Of a stretch of 12,683 nucleotides of DNA, positions 1 to 6,950 are shown piece after piece. The stretch spans positions 276,090 to 288,772 of the forward strand of contig PJRA01000018.1 of the NCBI GenBank assembly GCA_016987375.1, written 5' to 3'. The stretch's first letter is position 1, and every line of letters begins with the position of its first letter. Both the position numbers and the translations under genes were made by a program. Source of the DNA: Brachionus koreanus. Lineage: Eukaryota > Rotifera > Eurotatoria > Ploima > Brachionidae. The notes beneath the pieces are model-generated. The model made no database searches. It was given only the letters and a program-made list of their open reading frames with translations, and was not told the origin of the DNA.

Positions 1-215
1 TAAAAATATAATTTTATAATTTTAAAAAATTTCAACAAACAAATCAAGGTCAACAAGTTATATCATCGTTATACTTGATTTGAATTTTATTGGTAATTTA
101 GAAGTCTTTTTGGCTTAATAATACTAATAATAATAGTTAATATTCTACGGTCAAGTTTAGTTTAACTAAACTGACAAAGCATGAAGACTAACGTAGTCTC
201 GCTATAGGAGACTTT
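1..215 (+). repeat. Partial third copy of the foldback-element arm
   Basis: This stretch matches 1179-1393, the inner part of the left arm of the foldback element, in the same orientation. I count two mismatches in 215 bases (136 is g where 1314 is t; 208 is g where 1386 is t) and no gaps. Similarity stops abruptly after 215, although the complete arm continues for about 90 more bases to 1484. The start is cut by the window edge, so the outer hexamer array of this copy, if present, lies to the left. No inverted partner is seen between 216 and 905. It is therefore an arm of a neighbouring family member with a shorter arm or a different interior, or a truncated solo arm. Confidence 0.9.
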
Positions 216-905
216 ACAAACAATTATCGAGGATTTCAGTTCTTTCACCAATAGCAAAAATATTTGAAAAACTACTGACTAACCAGATATCTTTCTCTCA
301 AAGTGCCTTGAAAATTTCTCTAAACAAACAATTAAAATTCTTTTTTACCCTGTTTTACGCCAAAATTGCCAATCACCCTGTAAGCCTAATCCAGATTTGC
401 GGCTAAATAAAATTGACATTATATTTAAGAAAAAACTCAAAATTTTAAGGTGATTGCCTTTTTTATATTTTAGACCTGAAAGAGCAAATTTTAAAATGAT
501 GAGTATATATTTGAATAATTTTTATATAAATCAACCATTTCAGAATCAAAGAAAATTTAGGCTAAAAAAAATAAAAATTTAATTTTTCAATTTGATTTGT
601 TAGTTAATTTCATAAGAATCAAAAACTTACCTTTAACGATTTAAATATGCTAATGAAAAAATTATAGTTAATGATATCAAAAGAAAGGGTTTTTGAAATA
701 TGAAACAAAAAGAAAATAAAAAAGCTTTGTACTCTTTCTTTGAATGATTAAAATTTGTTCAGGAAGACTTTAGTTCTAAGAATTTTAATCTGATACGTCG
801 TTAAATTGCGATGATTTGTCAACTTCATTAATGGTATTAGATTTTATTTTATTTCAATTAGATTTTTATCTTATTTCCGTTATTTTATAAGCTTGACTGC
901 TTGTC
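216..905. other. A+T-rich stretch between arm fragment and foldback element
   Basis: No convincing gene is visible on either strand. It could be the interior of the family member whose arm ends at 215, or ordinary flanking DNA; the sequence alone does not decide. It does not resemble the AGGATT-rich interior of the complete element. A perfect 10-bp inverted repeat, GATTAAAATT at 746-755 and AATTTTAATC at 781-790, could form a stem with a 25-base loop. Confidence 0.5.
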
Positions 906-910
906 CCAGC

Positions 911-1040
911 TAACGCTTACGCTAACAGAAATCTAACGCTTACGCTTACGGTAACGCATACGCTTACGCTTACGGTAACGCTTACGGTCTGCTTACGGAA
1001 GGATAACGCTTACGGTAACCGTTACCTTAGGTAACGTTAC
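911..1040 (+). repeat. Terminal hexamer array of the left arm
   Basis: The array is built of 6-base units kept largely in phase: TAACGC, TTACGC, TTACGG and variants such as ATACGC. Reading inwards from 911 it runs TAACGC TTACGC TAACAG, a 5-base break, then TAACGC TTACGC TTACGG, TAACGC ATACGC TTACGC TTACGG, TAACGC TTACGG, followed by an interrupted part containing two more TTACGG units. It ends in the 10-bp palindrome GTAACGTTAC at 1031-1040. Its G+C content is far above that of the surroundings. Such arrays at foldback ends are thought to serve as repeated transposase-binding sites and to change length by unequal exchange. Confidence 0.85.
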
Positions 1041-1484
1041 ACTTTTACGAGATCTATTGTACTCCAATATGTTACACCAGTTGTCAAACTTTTTTTCATT
1101 TATTATTTCCACCAAGTTGAGTTCAACCTATTTAGCCAATCCATAAGAACTAGTTGAAATAAAAGATCATACTTTTTTTAAAAATATAATTTTATAATTT
1201 TAAAAAATTTCAACAAACAAATCAAGGTCAACAAGTTATATCATCGTTATACTTGATTTGAATTTTATTGGTAATTTAGAAGTCTTTTTGGCTTAATAAT
1301 ACTAATAATAATATTTAATATTCTACGGTCAAGTTTAGTTTAACTAAACTGACAAAGCATGAAGACTAACGTAGTCTCGCTATAGTAGACTTTTCATTTT
1401 TTTTGTTTTTACCGACATTATCCAATCTGTTTTTGAACTCGTTGGTCGAACTTGCTGTGACACACAACTATTATCACCAATTTA
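911..1484 (+). repeat. Left inverted arm of the foldback element
   Basis: The arm pairs with the reverse complement of 2277-2849. The match is essentially continuous from the hexamer array (from about 934) to ttatcaccaattta at 1471-1484, after which the two sides diverge. A weaker trace (cttattt shortly inside on both sides) suggests the symmetry once reached further in. The unique part of the arm (about 1041-1484) has no open frame and is also found, truncated, at 1-215. Confidence 0.9.
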
Positions 1485-2276
1485 TATTTAGGCTTATTTA
1501 GGCATTTACTAGCAGTTTACAAAATGTGAAACAAGGCAAAACTTTTTATCAAACCACCCAGGAACCAAATCCTATTTAGGATCCTATAGGAGTCCTTAGG
1601 ATTAATTAAGATTTAGGATCATAGAAAGCTCTTGATTTAATCTTTTTTGAAATCATGCTTACTAAGATTTTTCCTGATATTCCTAGCAAGATTTTTAAAG
1701 AATCTTGAAAATTAAAAGATAAGTTAAGATAGTATCAAGACCTGTCTTAAGTGTTCTTGTAAGATTATTAATCAAGATCTTATTTTTAGGAATTTTCAAG
1801 AAATTGAAAAGATTTTTTGGAATGTTTTTTATGTAACCTGAAAGGATTCGTGCCTATACAATCTTAATTTTTTTTGAATCAGGATTCTTATAGTTTTCTT
1901 TAGGAGCCTAAGAGAATTTATCTTAAGATTTCTATAAGTTTAGGATTTTAAAGGAAACCACAGGATTTTCGAAGACTTTTTTTTTAATTGGAACTGATCA
2001 AGAAAACTATAAGAAGAGTTCATAAAATTATTTGTGATAATAAAGATGAAGAATTACAACTGTATAAAAAAAAATTTCAATTTCCAAAAAAAATTTAATT
2101 TGTCCGAAAAAAAATTCATTCTTAATCTTATACTTAATTATACTACTTGATTTATTAAAACTTAATTTTGAATATTGAATCTCGAATATATTCTCGATCT
2201 GTTGCTGGTAGATGCATCTCTATCAAAGCTTTTTGTTTTAAACATTTCTAGTTCAAATAAGCTTAATTATCTAAGT
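1485..2276. other. Non-coding interior of the foldback element
   Basis: No open frame of note is present on either strand. Between 1578 and 1967 I count 17 copies of the 6-base words AGGATT/AGGATC/AAGATT/AAGATC or their complement AATCTT, many in contexts such as TTAGGATT and TAAGATT; one forms the palindrome TAGGATCCTA at 1577-1586. From about 2068 to 2130 the sequence changes to A-runs separated by short T-rich pieces. The word cluster looks like a decayed simple repeat that drifted from a short ancestral unit. There is no evidence of a transposase remnant. Confidence 0.7.
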
Positions 2277-2849
2277 TAAATTGGTGATAATAGTTGTGTG
2301 TCACAGCAAGTTCGACCAACGAGTTCAAAAACAGATTGGATAATGTCGGTAAAAACAAAAAAAATGAAAAGTCTACTATAGCGAGACTACGTTAGTCTTC
2401 ATGCTTTGTCAGTTTAGTTAAACTAAACTTGACCGTAGAATATTAAATATTATTATTAGTATTATTAAGCCAAAAAGACTTCTAAATTACCAATAAAATT
2501 CAAATCAAGTATAACGATGATATAACTTGTTGACCTTGATTTGTTTGTTGAAATTTTTTAAAATTATAAAATTATTTTTTTAAAAAAAGTATGATCTTTT
2601 ATTTCAACTAGTTCTTATGGATTGGCTAAATAGGTTGAACTCAACTTGGTGGAAATAATAAATGAAAAAAAGTTTGACAACTGGTGTAACATATTGGAGT
2701 ACAATAGATCTCGTAAAAGTGTAACGTTACCTAAGGAAACGGTTACCGTAAGCGTTATCCTTCCGTAAGCAGACCGTAAGCGTAAGCGTATGCGTTACCG
2801 TAAGCGTAAGCATAAGCGTTACCGTAAGCGTAAGCGTTACCGTAAGCGT
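2277..2849 (-). repeat. Right inverted arm of the foldback element
   Basis: This is the reverse complement of the left arm. It begins with taaattggtgataa at 2277-2290 and ends with the hexamer array at 2849. Relative to the left arm it has isolated substitutions in the unique part and a different number and order of hexamer units in the array. Confidence 0.9.
2721..2849 (-). repeat. Terminal hexamer array of the right arm
   Basis: Read inwards on the minus strand it runs AACGC TTACGG, TAACGC TTACGC TTACGG, TAACGC TTATGC TTACGC TTACGG, TAACGC ATACGC TTACGC TTACGG, then the same interrupted segment as the left arm, ending in GTAACGTTAC (2721-2730). Compared with the left array, a 12-base module (TAACGC TTACGG) just before the interruption is missing and an extra 24-base module with TTATGC is present. 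The two ends have therefore changed by whole modules, while the rest of the arms stayed nearly identical. Confidence 0.85.
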
Positions 2850-2854
2850 TTTTT

Positions 2855-2947
2855 CTAATTATGTTTTCGTTCGCCAACAAAATTTTATACAAAATATTTG
2901 CTTGCATCTAATTATAATATTTCGTATTTGTTATTAGGTCCGCTAAA
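2855..2947 (+). repeat. Left copy of an older inverted repeat pair
   Basis: This stretch aligns with the reverse complement of 4891-4981 at roughly 75% identity with a few short gaps. The best blocks are TAATTAT, GCCAA, ATAATATTTCGTATTT and GTCCGCTAAA. Inside GTCCGCTAAA the two copies diverge fully. The outer edge falls only about five bases from the end of the foldback element, so that element may have landed at or beside this repeat. Confidence 0.6.
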
Positions 2948-3112
2948 GACTTAGTTTAGCAAGTGAAGTCTAATTTTTAAAATTAAAATCCTATCTATTT
3001 ATACACAATTAGAATAATTCATCTAAAAAATTAAGTAAAATTAAAAAGATTGAATATTATTTATTTTGAAATTTAATTTTTTATTTATATTTATTTTTAA
3101 AATAAAAGATAA

Positions 3113-3532
3113 GTTGCGTTGATAAATAGCTTTGTAACAGATGAACAACTTTTATGATTCGTGCGAAAGTCGGCTCTAAATTCATCTTCCCGCATCAATG
3201 TCGATCCATTAGACAAGACTGAGTCTTAACTTTTAGATTCCTGGATTCCATCAAAATTTTTCACAATTGATTTAAAGGATAAGCAAATAATCTTAATTTA
3301 ATACAATTTGAATAATTTCATCTTTCTAACTTAGTTAAATCAAAATATCGACATTGAACTACATTGTTTAAAATAACTTAAATCGATCCTGAATAACAAG
3401 CCTCTGTATAAACCAGTCCACCAAATTGGTAAAGACAGTGTCAAGAGATGGTCAAGCTTTGTCACTCTGAGACACGGTCATCTAGTTAGAGATAACAAAG
3501 TCCATTGTTGTCCGAGTGGGAACCTTTTTTAA
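3113..3532 (+). pseudogene. Broken coding-like stretch, family unknown
   Basis: One plus-strand frame reads like protein across G+C-richer DNA but is cut by stops at 3155 (TGA), 3227, 3299 and 3374 (TAA) and about 3332 (TAG), ending in TAA at 3530. The cleanest blocks are 3158-3226 (containing the peptide SSRINVDPLDKTES) and 3377-3529 (51 codons, containing KDSVKRWSSFVTLRHG and ending PSGNLF). I recognise no domain. The stop spectrum is what chance would give in A+T-rich DNA, so this may be a decayed gene or transposon remnant, or simply compositionally different non-coding DNA. It lies inside the older inverted repeat pair, which would suit an ancient transposon body. Confidence 0.25.
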
Positions 3533-3791
3533 TGGACTAACCATCTAAATATATTTTAATGATTGCTTGAGATTTATGACTATTCCCTTAATTTGGCCTA
3601 GCTATCTGATCAAAATTTTCCAATAGTAAAGAAATATGTTCAAAATCAATCCTGCTATTTATTTTATCTATAAATTTATCAATTTTCTTATTAAACAAAA
3701 TATATCACTCTAATTTTAGGCCATTTTAAAAGACCACCTAACTTTCATTTTTCAGTCATGTTGGTTGGTAAAGTCAATCTAAGCAGCAGTC

Positions 3792-3906
3792 ATGAGCAGT
3801 GACAATTATTCAAACCCAGCTCAATTGAACCGCAGCAATGATCACTTCGATGACATTTTGCCAGTGAAAACAGCCTGTGATTCACCTGTTACCACAATAT
3901 TGCCCT
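3792..3906 (+). CDS. Possible first coding exon of an unknown gene
   Basis: An ATG at 3792, with a purine (g) at -3, opens a frame that starts MSSDNYSNPAQLNRSNDH and contains acidic and polar residues with varied codons, unlike the lysine/asparagine/phenylalanine-rich peptides that A+T-rich spacer gives. A polypyrimidine-AG acceptor (tttcatttttcag, AG at 3754-3755) lies upstream, so the 5' untranslated region could be spliced. A GT donor follows CCCT at 3906 (gtaaat), giving about 38 codons and a phase-1 junction. Without splicing, the frame runs on through A+T-rich DNA to TAA at 3972 and the peptide loses its coding look after the donor. An upstream ATG at 3758 gives only a 14-codon frame overlapping this start. 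No downstream exon of the right phase could be identified, and I recognise no family. Confidence 0.3.
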
Positions 3907-4267
3907 GTAAATTGAATGTTGTAATTTCGAAATCGAAATATCACATTTTATATTATAATTTTTATAGAAGATAATTTTTTGAATAGTTTTTTTATTTAAT
4001 TTAATTTTAAATTTTCTTTTTTAAAAAAAATGACTTGACACAAATAGATATAATAGAAATATTTTTATTTAATATTCAAGGAATAAAAGTATATTTAAGA
4101 TAATAAAAAATTATTTTTAAATTCTTTAAAAAAATATAAATGATGATAAATGATGCATTTATTTAATAAATAAAGTAGCATTTTTGATTTTTTTTTTAAT
4201 CTGTCAATTATAATAGGACAAGTTGCCTTTGAGCTCTGACTGCGAGCTTTGGATTTTAATAGCATTT

Positions 4268-4479
4268 TCATTTACGTACAAAAAAGGTTGTGTGAAGTTC
4301 GAATTTTGTCCGATTGAGTATCCATGTGTTTCTATTTTGGTTAACTGCATCTTTGTCATTACTAGCTATTAAATAATATTCATAATTAAACTTGGATTTT
4401 TGTTTAATAATATTTGCTGTAGATTTTGATTCTAAATCTTTTTCGATTTCTTCACACAACCTTTTTTGTACGTAAATGA
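4268..4479. mobile_element. Compact MITE with perfect 30-bp terminal inverted repeats
   Basis: Positions 4268-4297 and 4450-4479 are perfect reverse complements over 30 bases, containing ACGTACAAAAAAGG and GGTTGTGTGAAG. They enclose about 150 bases. The outermost part reads TCATTTA on the left and TAAATGA on the right, so the symmetry can be explained by insertion at a palindromic TCATTTAAATGA site with TA duplicated, as Tc1/mariner-type elements do; the element proper would then be 4275-4472 (198 bp) with ends CGTAC...GTACG. The exact end is ambiguous because a second TA lies at 4277-4278 and 4469-4470. Perfect terminal repeats suggest recent activity or strong pairing constraint. The interior carries a 63-codon open frame on the minus strand and about 50 open codons on the plus strand, neither recognisable. 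Confidence 0.8.
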
Positions 4480-4890
4480 TTAAACATTGCTAGACAAATT
4501 ATTATGTCAATATATGATGGCTTTGTGGATTTGGGTTAAGTTAAAATTTTTACGGCTAAAAATAATTTGTTAGATATTTTGTCACCAAATACTCAATTTT
4601 AAAAATATCATTTTTCAAACACAAACCGAATCCATTTTATAATATATAGTCAAAAACTCTGTCAAGCTTTACATCGGTTGATTTTTATCTTCTTCAAAAT
4701 TAAGCTAAGTAGCGAAGAGTATTTTAGAAATATATGAATTTTGTCCTTTAATTAAATAAAACAAGAGGGTCTCAATTTTAGCAAAAAAAGATTAAAATTA
4801 AAGTCACGTGAGAGTTGTTTTTAAATCAACTAATTTATATAAAATAATTATTTAAGATAAAAAAAACTTATCAAATTAATTACAACAAAA
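4480..4890. other. A+T-rich spacer
   Basis: I see no gene, no clear repeat and no exon with both splice signals on either strand. It lies between the MITE and the right copy of the older inverted repeat. Confidence 0.5.
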
Positions 4891-4981
4891 TTTAGCGGAC
4901 AGAATTATAAATACGAAATATTATTATTAGAAACAAACAAATAAATATATAAATTTTTATTGGCTACAAATAGATAATTAA
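4891..4981 (-). repeat. Right copy of the older inverted repeat pair
   Basis: The reverse complement of this stretch aligns with 2855-2947. The inner edge is TTTAGCGGAC and the outer edge TAGATAATTA. If the pair are the ends of one element, that element is about 2.1 kb, considerably older than the foldback element, and hosts the MITE at 4268-4479. No terminal duplication of target sequence is recognisable at this degree of divergence. Confidence 0.6.
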
Positions 4982-5014
4982 AAAAAAATAAAAAACTAAA
5001 GAATACAATTAAGC

Positions 5015-5330
5015 TTAAATATAATTTGGCTCAAGCCTTTCAACAAAGACTACATTAGGTGAGAGCATTTTGAGTACAGACCGGCCAATACCACTTGGTA
5101 TATGGCCAGGTGTGCGAAAATTCTTTGTAAACATTTAAAGCTGTTCGACTTGTCACCAAAATAGTCCGGTCATTAGCATCAATATTAATCAAAAGATTGA
5201 TGACTACTTTTTAATTTAAGAGCATATTTGGCCAAACTCCATATAGTAACAGGCTTGGCCTATTCTAATCTAACGGTCGAGCTATTTATTTAGTTAATAG
5301 GAGGAGGGTTTCCTATTAACGGTCTGGATA
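5015..5330. other. G+C-richer, hairpin-rich island with short minus-strand frames
   Basis: The island stands out from its surroundings by composition. Four possible stems lie in sequence: 5083-5107 (GGCCAATACC against GGTATATGGCC, one bulge), 5177-5202 (CATCAAT/ATTGATG), 5230-5260 (GGCCAA/TTGGCC) and 5293-5320 (a perfect 10-bp stem GTTAATAGGA/TCCTATTAAC with an 8-base loop). TAACGGTC occurs at 5271-5278 and again at 5317-5324. Two overlapping minus-strand frames are open: 5210-5055 (51 codons, containing RTILVTSRTALNVYKEF) and 5134-5015 (39 codons from an ATG, containing GIGRSVLKMLSPNVVFVE). They cannot both be ancestral, and open frames of this size are not rare in DNA of this composition. 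It may be a structured RNA, an exon remnant or a relic of a repeat. Confidence 0.35.
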
Positions 5331-6884
5331 TTAAACCGTTTCATTTTCATCACTGCTATCAGCCGATCCTATTCAAATAAAACCACATGACACACCACAT
5401 GGCTCTTTATCACTGTCGTTTTAAAATGTTCTCTTCGTAATTCGTGTTGTCAAAGCTTATTGCTCTTATATGCACTGGTTCATTCATGTACGTTAATACA
5501 ATTATTTTAATGATAAACAATTTGGGCTTTAAGGCTTGTGTGAATTTGACATTATCTTTATTACCCAGAACAAAACTTTTGCTATTAGAAGAATTAACTT
5601 CTATCTATATTTTGTATTTGACAAAATTTAATATACTAAGATGAGCCATTGTTGCACTCACATGGTTCATCCAATGCTAGCACTTATCACACTTTTATTT
5701 TAAATAATTAAAAAAAAATCAACTATATTTATTTATTTTATCATTTGTATAACTTCCTTCATCCGCATTTAAATTGAAATATTTGATGTCACATTTAGAC
5801 AAATATTCATTATGGTCTTATCTTACTAAAATATTTAATCTAAATTATAAATATTAATCTTAATTAAACAATCTTTTTTTCATACTTTTCTTTAATTTAA
5901 ATAATTTTTCAAAAAATATATCTTTCAATGAACAAGATACTTTTAATTGTCCAATTTCAACAAGCTTTATGATATTTTTATATGTCAAATTCCCGATTTC
6001 CACGTTGTACTAAAATCATCAAAACATTGCCAAAATAAGTTACTGGCCAAACAACTTCTCGTATTCATTTTATCTAGCTTTTTAAACTTCATTAAACAAA
6101 TAGAATAGTAGAATTGCAATTCTGATTACATGGATGGTTATTTGGTCAGCGGCACTCAGGCTTGATTATTAACTGGCTTGACTTAGGACAAAACAAGTCA
6201 GATATTTTCTTATTTACATATGATATGCAAAATATTGAAAGTTTACATTGATATTTTTGATTCATGACTTATATTATTTCTTCATCAAGATAATTTTTTA
6301 ATGTCAATTAAGAAATTTTTAAAATTTACTGTTCTTCAAACTATTTTCTCTGAATTAATTATATTCGAAAATTAAAATAAGTGAATATTTTATTTTTAAA
6401 TAAGTATCTGGGAACATATTCAAAATTTTCTTGTTTTTTAATAATTATTATTTTTTTAAATTAGATTATAAGGAGTAAATATTAATCAAATCATCTTTAA
6501 ATAAAGAGCTTTTTTATCTTTGAAAGCCTTGTAAAAAAACCCACCCTAAGTTATATTTAATAAAATGTAAGCGTATCAAAAATATCAATGTGGAGCAAAT
6601 CAATATGCAATATTAATAAATCTTCTTAGACTCAATTTCATTTTAATTTAAATTTTATGATTAAAATAAAAACAGTTCTCAGGAATTAATATCTTAAATT
6701 GAGTATTTTATATTTTGTTACAAATTTTTTTAAACATTATTCAGTATTTATTGTTGGAAAGTATTTAATTGCGAATTCAGTAAAAAAAATATTTAAATTA
6801 AATTAGATTTTATTAGAAAATTTAAAATTAAAAAAAATATTTTAAAAATAATGGGTTTTGAATAAACACTTTTTTCTTTTCCAT
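5331..6884. other. Mostly A+T-rich spacer
   Basis: The first 120 bases continue the G+C-richer island; beyond that I see no gene. A frame at 5486-5643 opens with ATG and gives 52 codons of hydrophobic, leucine-rich peptide without recognisable features; it lacks splice or promoter context and I do not call it. A perfect 14-bp palindrome, AGAATTGCAATTCT, lies at 6110-6123. The rest is dominated by A and T runs. Confidence 0.5.
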
Positions 6885-6890
6885 TTTATT
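6885..6890 (-). promoter_or_regulatory. Possible polyadenylation signal AATAAA
   Basis: The minus strand reads AATAAA here, about 60 bases beyond the TAA stop (6953-6951) of the minus-strand gene. The spacing suits a polyadenylation signal, but AATAAA is frequent by chance in DNA this rich in A+T. Confidence 0.3.
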
Positions 6891-6950
6891 TAAAATTGTA
6901 TTTTTAGATTCTGTCTATGTATGCCATTATGCTCGTTGGTTAAATATTAA

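Larger units (their letters stand above)
911..2849. mobile_element. Non-autonomous foldback-type element with long modular inverted arms
   Basis: Two arms of about 0.55 kb in opposite orientation flank about 0.8 kb of unique sequence. The arms are nearly identical outside the terminal arrays: I found substitutions at 1023 (a against t) and 1187 (t against a) when the right arm is reverse-complemented. The outer part of each arm is an array of 6-base units and the inner part is unique sequence. This layout is what is known of foldback elements (Drosophila FB, Galileo and similar), where transposition depends on a transposase encoded by a relative. No open frame of useful length is present, so this copy is non-autonomous. 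I could not find a convincing target-site duplication: the flanks (tgtcccagc before 911; ttttctaat after 2850) do not match, so the superfamily is unassigned and the outer ends are approximate. The high arm identity suggests recent insertion or gene conversion between arms. Confidence 0.85.

Noticed and set aside
911..1040. Telomere-like or microsatellite origin for the TTACGC array
   Set aside because: The array is mirrored at the other end of the element and carries shared irregular modules, so it belongs to the transposon arms.
3410..3535. tRNA-derived short element suggested by GGTTCCCACTCGGAC on the minus strand
   Set aside because: It does not match a B box well and no A box or cloverleaf could be built around it.
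5076..5110. 5S rRNA-like words (GGCCAATACCAC)
   Set aside because: Only about ten bases resemble 5S rRNA; the rest of the expected gene and its internal promoter are absent.
5015..5134. Resemblance of the GIGRSVL motif and following VVFVE to the cofactor-binding loop of rRNA-dimethylase-like mitochondrial transcription factors
   Set aside because: The match is a few residues only, in a 39-codon frame that overlaps another equally open frame; too weak to name a family.
3113..5400. Reassigned genetic code (TAA/TAG read as glutamine), since several protein-like frames are interrupted mainly by TAA and TAG
   Set aside because: The ratio of TAA to TAG to TGA in these frames is what base composition predicts, TGA also interrupts them, and no long frame becomes recognisable when they are read through.
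5444..5644. 66-codon plus-strand open frame starting at GTG
   Set aside because: GTG is not a usual eukaryotic start, the first ATG is at 5486, and there is no splice, promoter or family support.
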